Assembly: GCA_036488875.1 (NCBI GenBank)
Contig: DASXGW010000006.1
Coordinates: 1 to 35,429, forward strand
DNA: 35,429 nucleotides
Direction: 5' to 3'
Source: Candidatus Baltobacteraceae bacterium
Lineage (GTDB): Bacteria; Vulcanimicrobiota; Vulcanimicrobiia; Vulcanimicrobiales; Vulcanimicrobiaceae
The notes below the pieces were generated by a model. That model had not been told where the DNA came from, made no database searches, and worked only from the letters and a program-made list of their open reading frames with translations. Below are positions 16,480-23,403 of the stretch, piece after piece (position 1 is the first letter of the stretch; the number at the start of each line of letters is the position of its first letter). Made by a program: the position numbers and the translations under genes.

Positions 16480-17201
16480 GAACCCGCGCGATCGTCGTCG
16501 ACGACGAGCCGCTCGCACGCCGCAACGTGACGGCACTCCTGAGCGGCCATCGCGACATTGCGGTCGTCGGCGAATGCGCAAGCGGCGCAGAGGCGCTCGC
16601 CGAGATTCGGCGACTGAACCCGGACCTCGTTTTCCTCGACGTGGAAATGCCCGAATGCGGGGGGTTTGACGTGCTGGAAATGTTAGGCGTCGCCACTCCT
16701 CCCGCGATCGTCTTCGTTACCGCGTACGACACCTACGCGCTGCGTGCGTTCGAGGCCGGTGCGCTCGACTATCTCCTCAAGCCCTTCGACACCGATCGGT
16801 TCGCACGCGCGATCGCGCGCGCACTGGAGCGCATCGCTCAAAGTCGAGAGCGACCTCGCACCGAGGACAAGATTGCGATCAAGAGTATCGGCGGCGTCGA
16901 ATTCGTGCGCGTCGCCGATATCGATTGGATCGAAGCCGCCGACTATTACTCGCGGCTGCACGCCGGCGGACGTTCGCATCTCCTTCGCCGCAGCATGGCC
17001 GAACTCGAAGCCGATCTAAAGGACTCGTCGTTCTGCCGCATCCATCGCTCAACGATCGTGAACGTCGAGCGGATACGCAGCTTAAAACTCGACGAGGACG
17101 GCGAACACGGCGTTTTGCTCGCCGACGGCACAACCTTGCGCGTCAGCCGGCGGTACCGGCGCACGCTTCAGACGCTTCTCAGCAAAATAGGAGAGTCCTA
17201 A
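16476..17201 (+). CDS. LytR/AlgR-family response regulator
   Basis: Protein of 241 residues. Receiver domain at 1-120 with acidic pair Asp9-Asp10 (IVVDDEPLARR), phospho-acceptor Asp55 in LVFLDVEMPECGG, the switch Thr in FVTAYDTYA and Lys in YLLKPFD. LytTR DNA-binding domain at about 133-235 (VADIDWIEAADYYSRLHAGG, then FCRIHRSTIVNVERI and LRVSRRYRRTL). It is the partner of the kinase encoded directly upstream. LytTR proteins bind short direct repeats near promoters; possible CRGTT-type sites occur at 15260-15280 and 31840-31852. GTG start. Classic targets are envelope and secretion genes; here the targets are unknown. Confidence 0.95.
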   Translation: MRTRAIVVDDEPLARRNVTALLSGHRDIAVVGECASGAEALAEIRRLNPDLVFLDVEMPECGGFDVLEMLGVATPPAIVFVTAYDTYALRAFEAGALDYLLKPFDTDRFARAIARALERIAQSRERPRTEDKIAIKSIGGVEFVRVADIDWIEAADYYSRLHAGGRSHLLRRSMAELEADLKDSSFCRIHRSTIVNVERIRSLKLDEDGEHGVLLADGTTLRVSRRYRRTLQTLLSKIGES

Positions 17202-17226
17202 GGGAACCGTCGCGAACATCGACTGC

Positions 17227-17820
17227 GTGATCCCAGCCTCCGCTCACCCCCGGACGATCGCAGTCGACCTCGACGACACGCTTAACAATTTCTACGAAAC
17301 GTTGCAGAACGGTGAGTTCCCGCACGACCCAGCCGGTTCGCTGTCAGAAGAAACGTTCGAGCGTTACCTCCGGCTCATCCGTAACGGGGAACTGGAACCA
17401 GGCAACCTCATGAGCACCGCCTTCAACTATTGCCGCACCAAGATTCACCTGCGGTGTTGGCAAGAGGCCCGCGCGCGCCCCGATGGCGTTGAATTCATGC
17501 AATGGCTCAGACGCAATGGATGGCGTATTGTCATCTGTACGCGTCGTGACGTTCGGCTAGCGCTCGATTGCACGAAGGCCTGGCTACGAGAGAACGGGAT
17601 TCCCTTCGACTATCTTTTTATGACGCGAAGCAAAGTGGCGTTTTGCTGGGCATGGGGGATTCGGCACTTGGTCGATGACTCGGAGTTCAATATCGTTTAT
17701 GGAAGCAAGTATAACGTTAACGTCTACTACCCCATCTTGCCGCATCAGCAATCGTTACCGCCGAACAACGCGCGCGGTTTCCAGTCCTTCGACGAAGTGC
17801 GGCGATGGATCCAAGAGTAA
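17227..17820 (+). CDS. HAD-superfamily phosphatase, 5'-nucleotidase-like
   Basis: Protein of 197 residues from a GTG at 17227. HAD motifs are complete: motif I DLDDTLNN (nucleophile Asp14, acid/base Asp16), motif II VICTRRD (Thr105), Lys136 in the TRSKV loop and motif IV Asp150-Asp151 in HLVDDSEFN. The DLDDTL form and the small helical cap insert (about 20-95) suggest the deoxyribonucleotidase/NagD-like small phosphatases; the substrate is inferred only. Sampled 60-base lines are about 50-53% GC, against 67-68% in the LytR and pqqE lines counted. It overlaps the next gene by 16 bases, so the two act together in all likelihood. Confidence 0.85.
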   Translation: MIPASAHPRTIAVDLDDTLNNFYETLQNGEFPHDPAGSLSEETFERYLRLIRNGELEPGNLMSTAFNYCRTKIHLRCWQEARARPDGVEFMQWLRRNGWRIVICTRRDVRLALDCTKAWLRENGIPFDYLFMTRSKVAFCWAWGIRHLVDDSEFNIVYGSKYNVNVYYPILPHQQSLPPNNARGFQSFDEVRRWIQE

Positions 17821-18560
17821 GGCTGCTCGAGGACTTTTCCAAAGGCTTCGTCAGAGATAAAGCCAAGATCGAGGCCGAGCTATTCGGTTTCGAGTTCTTG
17901 GAGTCGTTGCTATCGGGCGGCGCGGCACTGGAATACGGAGCGCTGACCGACATACGGATGCTCCATCGATACAAGTTAGTCGACATCTCCGAACACAAAA
18001 TGAACCAGTTGATTCAGCTGCACGTTATGAAGCAACTCAACGTGTGCAGGTATTTCGGCGCGGAGAAGAACGACGTCTTCTGCTTCAACCTGGACAACAA
18101 CCACAAAACCGACAACACCGTAATTATCCCGGAACTGAGCACGGCCTTGGACACGCTGAGAACGTGCCTCCTCGGCTTAGGGTGCGAACCTCTAGTCGTT
18201 GCAAGCGGGCGCGGGTATCACGTGTCCTTGCGGCTCGACGTACCTATGGAGAACGCGCTGCTCTACCGCTTCATGGTCGCAATTGCGGCCCGTGCTCTCC
18301 TTCCGCTTTTGACCCGTGGCGACGATCACCGTACCGTCAAGATCAACTTTTATCCCGACATTAATATCGTCGACGTGGTTTCGCTGCGGCTATTTGGCAC
18401 CGTGCACGCAAAGAATAAGACCTTCAGTCACGTACTTACGCCAAACGGTCTTCTAAACGAAGACGATTCATGGAAATATTTCGAGCATTTCGTACGAAAC
18501 GGAACCACTAGTGCGGCAACGATCGTATCGGCGCTCGACGAGCTGCAGACGGCTACGTAA
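17805..18560 (+). CDS. Archaeo-eukaryotic primase (AEP)-like protein
   Basis: Protein of 251 residues, no close relative recalled. Three blocks match AEP primase/polymerase motifs in order and spacing: motif I VFCFNLDNN (Asp97, with Asn95 where many AEPs have the first Asp), motif II SGRGYHVSLRL at 134-144 (the SxH-type nucleotide-binding signature), and motif III VDVVSLRLFGTVHAKN at 189-204, like the D...RLPGSLHGKT run of PriS and LigD-Pol. No zinc finger or helicase domain is present. If active it would make primers or fill DNA; the Asn in motif I makes activity uncertain. Sampled lines give 42-52% GC, the lowest counted in the window, hinting at transfer. Its partner is the HAD phosphatase that overlaps its start. 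Confidence 0.65.
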   Translation: MDPRVRLLEDFSKGFVRDKAKIEAELFGFEFLESLLSGGAALEYGALTDIRMLHRYKLVDISEHKMNQLIQLHVMKQLNVCRYFGAEKNDVFCFNLDNNHKTDNTVIIPELSTALDTLRTCLLGLGCEPLVVASGRGYHVSLRLDVPMENALLYRFMVAIAARALLPLLTRGDDHRTVKINFYPDINIVDVVSLRLFGTVHAKNKTFSHVLTPNGLLNEDDSWKYFEHFVRNGTTSAATIVSALDELQTAT

Positions 18561-19728
18561 TTACTGATAGAAAACCGCGGCGTGCGGAATCACGGCACCG
18601 GTCCAGCCGTCGGGCCACGTGCAATGTTGCAGGTCGATGAGACGCGGGTCGAGCGTAAGCGAGCCGGTTTCTAAGTCGATCGACGCAAAATGAATCTGCT
18701 TGAGGAGCGATCCAAATCCGGTAATAACGATATTGCCGGTTCCCGGCTCGCGCGATAGCCAATGCGGGTATGCATCGGGGCCGAGGTAGAGGTGTGAAAC
18801 CTCCGTCGGATGCGCGGGATCCTTGACGTCGAGCGCAGCGATTGCGTGACCGCTGAACAACGGTTGGACCCAATAGTGACCGGCGACGACCGGCACTCCC
18901 GAGCAGCCGCGTTCGCCGAAGTCGTAGACGAAGTGAAGTTGAGCGCGTTCAGCCGTTAAGTCCGTCAGCGTGAAAAGACCGCAGTGACCGGTCTTGATCA
19001 TGACTGTCTTCCCATCTTCGAGCACTGCAGCGTCGTCTGGCTCCTGTGCCGCTGCGTCGTAGTGCGGCGGTTTCGGCAGTTTGAGCGTTTCCAGCAGTTT
19101 GAGGTCCGACAAGCGCCAAATCTGGATAACTTGCGTCGGTGCTTTAATATCGAGCGGCGGCATTGGCGCACTCGTGGTCACGACGCGGTCGATGTTCTCG
19201 AGAACGAGCAAACCGTAGGGACGAATGTTTGGATCGAGCCCCGGCACCGAAGCGTCGGATGCGCGAACGCTGCGACCGTGCCGGTCGAGTTCTACGAGCG
19301 CTCCCGGTTCGTCGCCATCCCAGCCTTTGATCTGATACGTCGCAAGGGTATGACCGTTTGAAAGCGCCGCGAAGCTGTGCGCGTGCGTATAGCCGCTTGC
19401 GCCGGCGAAGGAGTCCGTGAGGCGCGGATTGCGCGGATCGCTCACATCGAAGATCGCTCCGGCTCCAGCCATGAAGTCGCTCGCGAAGAGCAGGTGGTCG
19501 GGCGGCATCCCTTCGTTCGTGTGATGCGCCATCATCGCATGCGTTTGCGTCGGAGAAACCGCCACGAGTTTTCCAAAATCCCGGCCAACGTTATAAACTG
19601 CGAGGAAATCGTGCCCTTCGCCGTGGGCCGGCTCGTCGTTGGCCTCCATCGCCCAAACGACCAAGTACCGTTCGCCGGGCGCTTGCCGCGAGCGTGAGGA
19701 CGGCAAATACCAAGGCGGCGAAACGCAC
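18561..19728 (-). CDS. Exported selenium-binding-protein-like beta-propeller, apparent frameshift at N-terminus
   Basis: About 390 residues if one base is ignored. The body resembles the SBP56/methanethiol oxidase family: RYLVVWAMEANDEP, FLAVYNVGRDFGKLV, RPYGLLVLENIDRVVTTSAPM, VIQIWRLSDLKLLETLKLP and the histidine-rich THAMMAHHTNEGM. SBP56 homologues include methanethiol oxidases; the reaction here is unproven. The body's frame runs upstream into an unlikely N-terminus with no export signal. In another frame a GTG at 19728, with GGAGG close upstream (19734-19738), encodes RFAALVFAVLTLAASA, a textbook signal peptide. Removing one G from GGG at 19677-19679 joins signal and body exactly (ASA-GERYLVV). 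The gene ends flush against the AEP gene stop. Confidence 0.75.
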
Positions 19729-19853
19729 CGAAACCTCCGCTCGAAAGGGCGACGGGTAGGACTCGGGTCGATCATAGCATGGAACGGTTGGGCATTAGCG
19801 TTGCCGTGACGGCCCCGCGGGTGGCTCCGGTCCAGGCGGAGACCTGGCCAGGG

Positions 19854-19989
19854 AGTACTGGAACGCGCCTCAAGGTCGGGTAGGCCAAGTCCTCCTTTTC
19901 CGTCGATTTTGGCACCATTGGCTTTTTGGGCTTGTTAATTGTAGAATATAGCCCGGCTTCGAAGTCCGCATGGTTTACGTTCCAGTACT
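19854..19989. repeat. Perfect 12-bp inverted repeat flanking 112 bases
   Basis: AGTACTGGAACG (19854-19865) and CGTTCCAGTACT (19978-19989) are exact inverted copies. The enclosed 112 bases hold shorter complementary pairs (GCCAA with TTGGC, GGGCT with AGCCC) and a promoter-like sequence at 19918-19947. This 300-base stretch before the zinc-ribbon gene has no coding region that I can support. Possibilities are a structured RNA closed by a long stem, paired operators for looping, or the ends of a small inserted element; no clear target duplication is seen. Confidence 0.6.
19918..19947 (+). promoter_or_regulatory. Candidate sigma70-type promoter for the zinc-ribbon gene
   Basis: TTGGCT (19918-19923), 18-base spacer, TAGAAT (19942-19947), four of six and five of six matches to consensus. 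The predicted start near 19954 leaves a leader of about 80 bases before the ATG at 20035. The right arm of the 12-bp inverted repeat would lie in that leader and the left arm upstream of the promoter. Confidence 0.5.
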
Positions 19990-20034
19990 AGGCGAGTCGA
20001 ATCCGAACACTTATCTCGAGTGGGAGACTCGTAC

Positions 20035-20334
20035 ATGTATCAAGACGAAACGTTGACCTGCGTAGATTGCAGTCGTTCATTCACCTTTACCTCCGGCGAG
20101 CAGGAGTTCTTCGCGCAGAAGGGCTTCACGAATAAGCCGAATCGCTGCACCGATTGTCGCGCCGCCCGCAAGGCCGGCCGTTCAGGCGGCGGCGGCGGTG
20201 GCGGCGGAAACCGCGAGATGTTCAAGGCCACTTGCAGCCAATGCGGGGGAGTCGCGGAAGTTCCGTTCCAGCCGCGCGGCGACAAGCCGGTGTATTGCCG
20301 CGACTGCTTCAGCGCACGCCCGTCGTATCGCTAA
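20035..20334 (+). CDS. Double zinc-ribbon protein
   Basis: Protein of 99 residues from ATG 20035; a GTG at 20020 is possible. Two treble-cleft type zinc ribbons are visible. The first has CVDC (Cys9, Cys12) and CTDC (Cys38, Cys41) around SRSFTFTSGEQEFFAQKGF, the zinc-ribbon domain (zf-trcl type) common in environmental bacteria. The second has CSQC (Cys67, Cys70) and CRDC (Cys88, Cys91). A run of eight glycines links them. Such ribbons bind RNA, DNA or proteins; the role here is unknown. A strong terminator follows directly, so it is a single-gene transcript with a long untranslated leader. Confidence 0.9.
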   Translation: MYQDETLTCVDCSRSFTFTSGEQEFFAQKGFTNKPNRCTDCRAARKAGRSGGGGGGGGNREMFKATCSQCGGVAEVPFQPRGDKPVYCRDCFSARPSYR

Positions 20335-20342
20335 AAGACCGC

Positions 20343-20380
20343 AAGAAGAGCCTGCCGGCAACTGCAGGCTCTTTTTGTTT
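20343..20380 (+). terminator. Intrinsic terminator after the zinc-ribbon gene
   Basis: AGAGCCTGC (20347-20355) pairs with GCAGGCTCT (20364-20372) around an eight-base loop and is followed by a T-rich run, with A-rich bases on the 5' side that extend the stem. The desaturase start is only about 20 bases further on, so any promoter for the desaturase-pqq run must overlap this element, or the run depends on readthrough. Confidence 0.88.
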
Positions 20381-20400
20381 TGGGTAACACTTACGCTGCA

Positions 20401-21285
20401 ATGACTCGCGACACGCACAGCCGTCTTAACGGCATCGCGCTCACTCTCGTTCATCTCTGCGCCTTGGCCGCTTTTTGGCCGGCGCTTTTCCAATGGTCGG
20501 CGCTCGCGGTTGCCGCCATCATCGCCTACGCCACCGGCGCTCTGGGCATCACGCTCTGCTACCACCGGACCTTGACGCACCGCAGCCTGCGCCTGCGCAA
20601 GCCGCTCGAGTATCTACTAGCACTTTGCGGCACGTTAGCGATGCAGGGCGATCCGATCGAGTGGGTGGCCGTTCATCGCAAGCATCACGCCCACGCCGAT
20701 CGCGAAGGCGATCCGCACAGCATTCACTTGGGTTTCAAGTGGGCGCACATGGACTGGCTCTACCGCCGCAACGTCGCTCTTCCGACCGAGGAAGAAATCG
20801 CCCGTTACGCCCCCGACCTGTGCGCCGATCCGTTCTATCGCGCGCTGCGGTGGCTGAGCTTGCCGCTGCAAGTCGCGCTCGGTCTTCTCTTGCTGGCAAT
20901 TGGCGGATGGTCGTGGGTCGTGTGGGGGATTTTCGCGCGGTTGACCTTCTCCTACCACTCGACCTGGTTCGTCAACAGCGCCGCGCATATGTTGGGATAT
21001 CGAACGTATCAAACGACGGACCAATCGACGAACTGCTGGTGGGTCGCCCTCATTTCGTTCGGCGAAGGATGGCACAACAACCATCACGCGTTCCCGTTCT
21101 CGGCGCGCCACGGGCTGCGCTGGTTCGAAATCGACATGACCTGGTGGCACGTCAAGTTGCTCAAGTTCTTACGTCTCGCGGACCGGATTCGCGTCCCGAG
21201 CAAAGCCATGCGAGACCGCCTAAACTCACTAGCGAACGCGCGTTCGGTCCCCATGCCAGCGGACTCGGGCGGGACGGCAGCGTAA
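20401..21285 (+). CDS. Membrane fatty-acid desaturase (delta-9 type)
   Basis: Protein of 294 residues. All three histidine boxes that hold the di-iron centre are present: HRTLTH at 55-60, HRKHH at 92-96 and HNNHH at 225-229. Two pairs of membrane helices (about 11-50 and 155-185) frame them, the layout of acyl-CoA/acyl-lipid delta-9 desaturases, which insert a double bond into a saturated acyl chain using O2 and an electron donor. No cytochrome b5 or reductase domain is fused, so a separate ferredoxin or similar donor is needed. The start at ATG 20401 avoids the terminator. pqqA begins ten bases after the stop, so co-transcription with the PQQ genes is likely although the pathways are unrelated. 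Confidence 0.95.
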   Translation: MTRDTHSRLNGIALTLVHLCALAAFWPALFQWSALAVAAIIAYATGALGITLCYHRTLTHRSLRLRKPLEYLLALCGTLAMQGDPIEWVAVHRKHHAHADREGDPHSIHLGFKWAHMDWLYRRNVALPTEEEIARYAPDLCADPFYRALRWLSLPLQVALGLLLLAIGGWSWVVWGIFARLTFSYHSTWFVNSAAHMLGYRTYQTTDQSTNCWWVALISFGEGWHNNHHAFPFSARHGLRWFEIDMTWWHVKLLKFLRLADRIRVPSKAMRDRLNSLANARSVPMPADSGGTAA

Positions 21286-21295
21286 TACTTCCACT

Positions 21296-21391
21296 ATGAA
21301 ACAACGTTGGGAACGTCCGAATTTCGAAGAGCATCCGCTCGGAGCCGAAGTCACGGCCTACTTGACGGCGCCGCGCACGCCCAAAGACTAG
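21296..21391 (+). CDS. pqqA: PQQ precursor peptide PqqA
   Basis: Tiny gene of 31 residues, easily missed because of its size. The conserved precursor motif Glu-x3-Tyr is present as EVTAY (Glu18, Tyr22), the two residues that PqqE joins and that become the PQQ skeleton. It sits directly before pqqC, as expected for a PQQ operon. The N-terminal MKQRWERPNF with an early Trp is typical of PqqA (other species have MWTKP). The gene starts ten bases after the desaturase stop. Its stop codon TAG forms part of AGGAA, the likely ribosome binding site of pqqC. Confidence 0.88.
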   Translation: MKQRWERPNFEEHPLGAEVTAYLTAPRTPKD

Positions 21392-21402
21392 GAACCCGCC
21401 CG

Positions 21403-22086
21403 CTGAGGGCCAACGGCGACGACCGTTTCGTCGCGCGGCTTGAGGCCGTCGGCGCGCAACGGTACCACGACAAGCATCCCTTTCACGAGCGCCTCGTTGC
21501 CGGGGCGCTTTCGCGCGAACAGGTGCAGGCTTGGGTCGCCAACCGGTATTACTATCAAAAGCAAATCCCCGTAAAAGACGCCGCAATCTTGGCGAACTTG
21601 CCGTCGGCGGAGTATCGTCGCGTCTGGATCTCGCGCATTTACGATCACGACGGAACGCACGACGGCGAAGGCGGAACGATTTCCTGGCTCGCGCTCGCCC
21701 GGGCCGTCGGATTGGACGAAGATCGCGTGCGATCGGAATCCGACGTTGCGCCCGGTACACGCTTTGCCGTCGATGCGTACGTCAACTTCGCGCGGACGCG
21801 CCCGTGGCTCGAGGCGGTCGCATCATCGCTCACCGAGCTCTTCGGACCGCCGGTGATGCAGCGCCGCGTCGCCGCCATCGTCGAGCGCTATCCGTGGATC
21901 GATCGGTCCGGTTTGACGTACTTCGAGAACCGCATTCCGCTGGCGCAACGCGACGCGCAGTCGGCGCTGGAATGGGTGCTGCGGCACGCGACGACGCAAG
22001 AGCTGCAAGACCGCTGCGTCGACGCGCTGCGCTTTAAATGTGACGTCTTGTGGTGTATCCTCGATGCCACTGAACGCAGCGGATAA
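21403..22086 (+). CDS. pqqC: Pyrroloquinoline-quinone synthase PqqC
   Basis: Protein of about 227 residues. It catalyses the last step, ring closure and eight-electron oxidation with O2. Family marks: YHDKHPFHERLVAG, QAWVANRYYYQKQIPVKDAA, RIYDHDGTHDGEGG, RFAVDAYVNFAR and SSLTELF. There is no ATG or GTG in frame at the N-terminus. The CTG at 21403 has AGGAA (21390-21394) eight bases upstream and gives an N-terminus that aligns with known PqqC (RANGDDRFVARLEAVGAQ). The other option, a TTG at 21307, would read through most of pqqA in another frame. CTG starts are rare, so an upstream sequence error cannot be excluded. It overlaps pqqD by 23 bases. Confidence 0.93.
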   Translation: MRANGDDRFVARLEAVGAQRYHDKHPFHERLVAGALSREQVQAWVANRYYYQKQIPVKDAAILANLPSAEYRRVWISRIYDHDGTHDGEGGTISWLALARAVGLDEDRVRSESDVAPGTRFAVDAYVNFARTRPWLEAVASSLTELFGPPVMQRRVAAIVERYPWIDRSGLTYFENRIPLAQRDAQSALEWVLRHATTQELQDRCVDALRFKCDVLWCILDATERSG

Positions 22087-22339
22087 GCCGCGGCTCGGCA
22101 AGGGCGTGCGCGTGCGCCGCGAGACCGACGGTAGTTCGATGCTGCTCGTCCCCGAAGGCGCGCTCGCGCTCAACGCGACGGCGGCCGCGACGCTCGAGCT
22201 GGTCGACGGGACTCGCAGCGTCGCCGAGATCGCAGCGCAACTCGTCGAACGTTTTGACGTCGACGAACACCAAGCGAGCGAGGACGTCTCCCGGCTCTTG
22301 GAGCGTCTAGCCGAGCGGCGGTTCGTCGAAACGTCGTGA
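22064..22339 (+). CDS. pqqD: PQQ biosynthesis chaperone PqqD
   Basis: Protein of 91 residues, the normal PqqD size. PqqD is the RiPP recognition element that binds the PqqA leader and presents it to PqqE. Recognisable are PRLGKGVRVRRETDGSSMLLVPEGALALN, split over the first third, and the helical part VDGTRSVAEIAAQLVERFDV, like other PqqD proteins. The ATG at 22064 is preferred to the GTG at 22040, which lies deeper within pqqC. The stop overlaps the pqqE start by four bases (GTGA), consistent with equal production of the PqqD-PqqE complex. Confidence 0.93.
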   Translation: MPLNAADKPRLGKGVRVRRETDGSSMLLVPEGALALNATAAATLELVDGTRSVAEIAAQLVERFDVDEHQASEDVSRLLERLAERRFVETS

Positions 22340-23403
22340 ACGCACCGCGCCCGCTCTCGCTCCTGTGTGAGTTGACGTATCGCTGCAACCTGCAGTGTCC
22401 GTACTGTTACAATCCGCTCGATCTCCGTCGTTACGACGATGAGCTGACCGCGTCGCAATGGGAGCGCGTGCTCGCCGAGGCGGCGGCGATGGGCGTCGTG
22501 CAAGCGCATTTCTCCGGCGGCGAGCCGACCCTGTACCGGGGCTTAGAGCGCCTGGTGGCGGCCGCGCACGATGCGGGATTGTACGGCAACCTCATCACGC
22601 AAGGCACGTTTCTCGACGATGCGCTCCTCGACCGGCTGCTCGCAGCAGGCCTCGATCACGTGCAGATCAGCGTTCAAGCCGACGAGGCCGTACTCGCCGA
22701 CGAGATTGCCGGCGCGCACGTCCACGAGAAAAAACTCGACGCGCTCGCGCGCGTCGCTAAACGCGACGTCGCGCTCACGCTCAACTGCGTGCTGCACCGG
22801 CGCAACCACGACGCGATCGAAGCGATCGTCGCGCTCGCCGAGCGTTTTGGCGTCAGCCGTCTGGAGCTGGCGAACGTACAGTTCTATGGGTGGGCCTATC
22901 GCAATCGCGCCGCGCTGATGCCCACGCGCGAACAAGTGCGTCGCGGCGAAGCGGTCGTCGATGCCGCACGCGAGCGGCTGCGCGGCGTCATGGACATCGT
23001 CTACGTACTGCCCGACTATTTTGGCGATTTTCCCAAACCGTGCATGAACGGGTGGGGCAGCACCTTTCTGACCGTTGCCCCGAATGGTGACGTGCTGCCA
23101 TGTCCCGCCGCATCGGCCATCGACGGCATGACGTTCGAAAACGTGCGCGCGCGTTCGCTGGCCGAGATCTGGAACTCGTCCGAAGCGTTCGCGCGCTTTC
23201 GCGGCACCGATTGGATGCCGGAGCCTTGCCACTCGTGCGAGCGGCGGGAAACCGATTGGGGCGGCTGCCGCTGCCAAGCGTTTCTGCTTGCCGGCGACGC
23301 CGGGGCTACCGACCCGGCCTGCTCGCTCAGCCCGCATCACGACGTCGTCGTGCGCCTGCGCGACGGTGACGACGAAGCCGCCGCCGTTGCGCGTCTCCGG
23401 TGA
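22336..23403 (+). CDS. pqqE: PqqA peptide cyclase PqqE (radical SAM)
   Basis: Protein of 355 residues. Radical SAM cluster motif CX3CX2C is CNLQCPYC (Cys17, Cys21, Cys24). FSGGEPTLYRGLE follows, the SAM-binding GGE segment. The C-terminal SPASM part has GDVLPCPAAS, then CHSCERRETDWGGCRCQAFLL, enough cysteines for two auxiliary iron-sulphur clusters. PqqE forms the carbon-carbon bond between the Glu and Tyr of PqqA while PqqD holds the peptide. GTG start, four-base overlap with pqqD and four-base overlap with pqqB (GGTGA), so the run is translationally linked. Confidence 0.95.
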   Translation: MNAPRPLSLLCELTYRCNLQCPYCYNPLDLRRYDDELTASQWERVLAEAAAMGVVQAHFSGGEPTLYRGLERLVAAAHDAGLYGNLITQGTFLDDALLDRLLAAGLDHVQISVQADEAVLADEIAGAHVHEKKLDALARVAKRDVALTLNCVLHRRNHDAIEAIVALAERFGVSRLELANVQFYGWAYRNRAALMPTREQVRRGEAVVDAARERLRGVMDIVYVLPDYFGDFPKPCMNGWGSTFLTVAPNGDVLPCPAASAIDGMTFENVRARSLAEIWNSSEAFARFRGTDWMPEPCHSCERRETDWGGCRCQAFLLAGDAGATDPACSLSPHHDVVVRLRDGDDEAAAVARLR

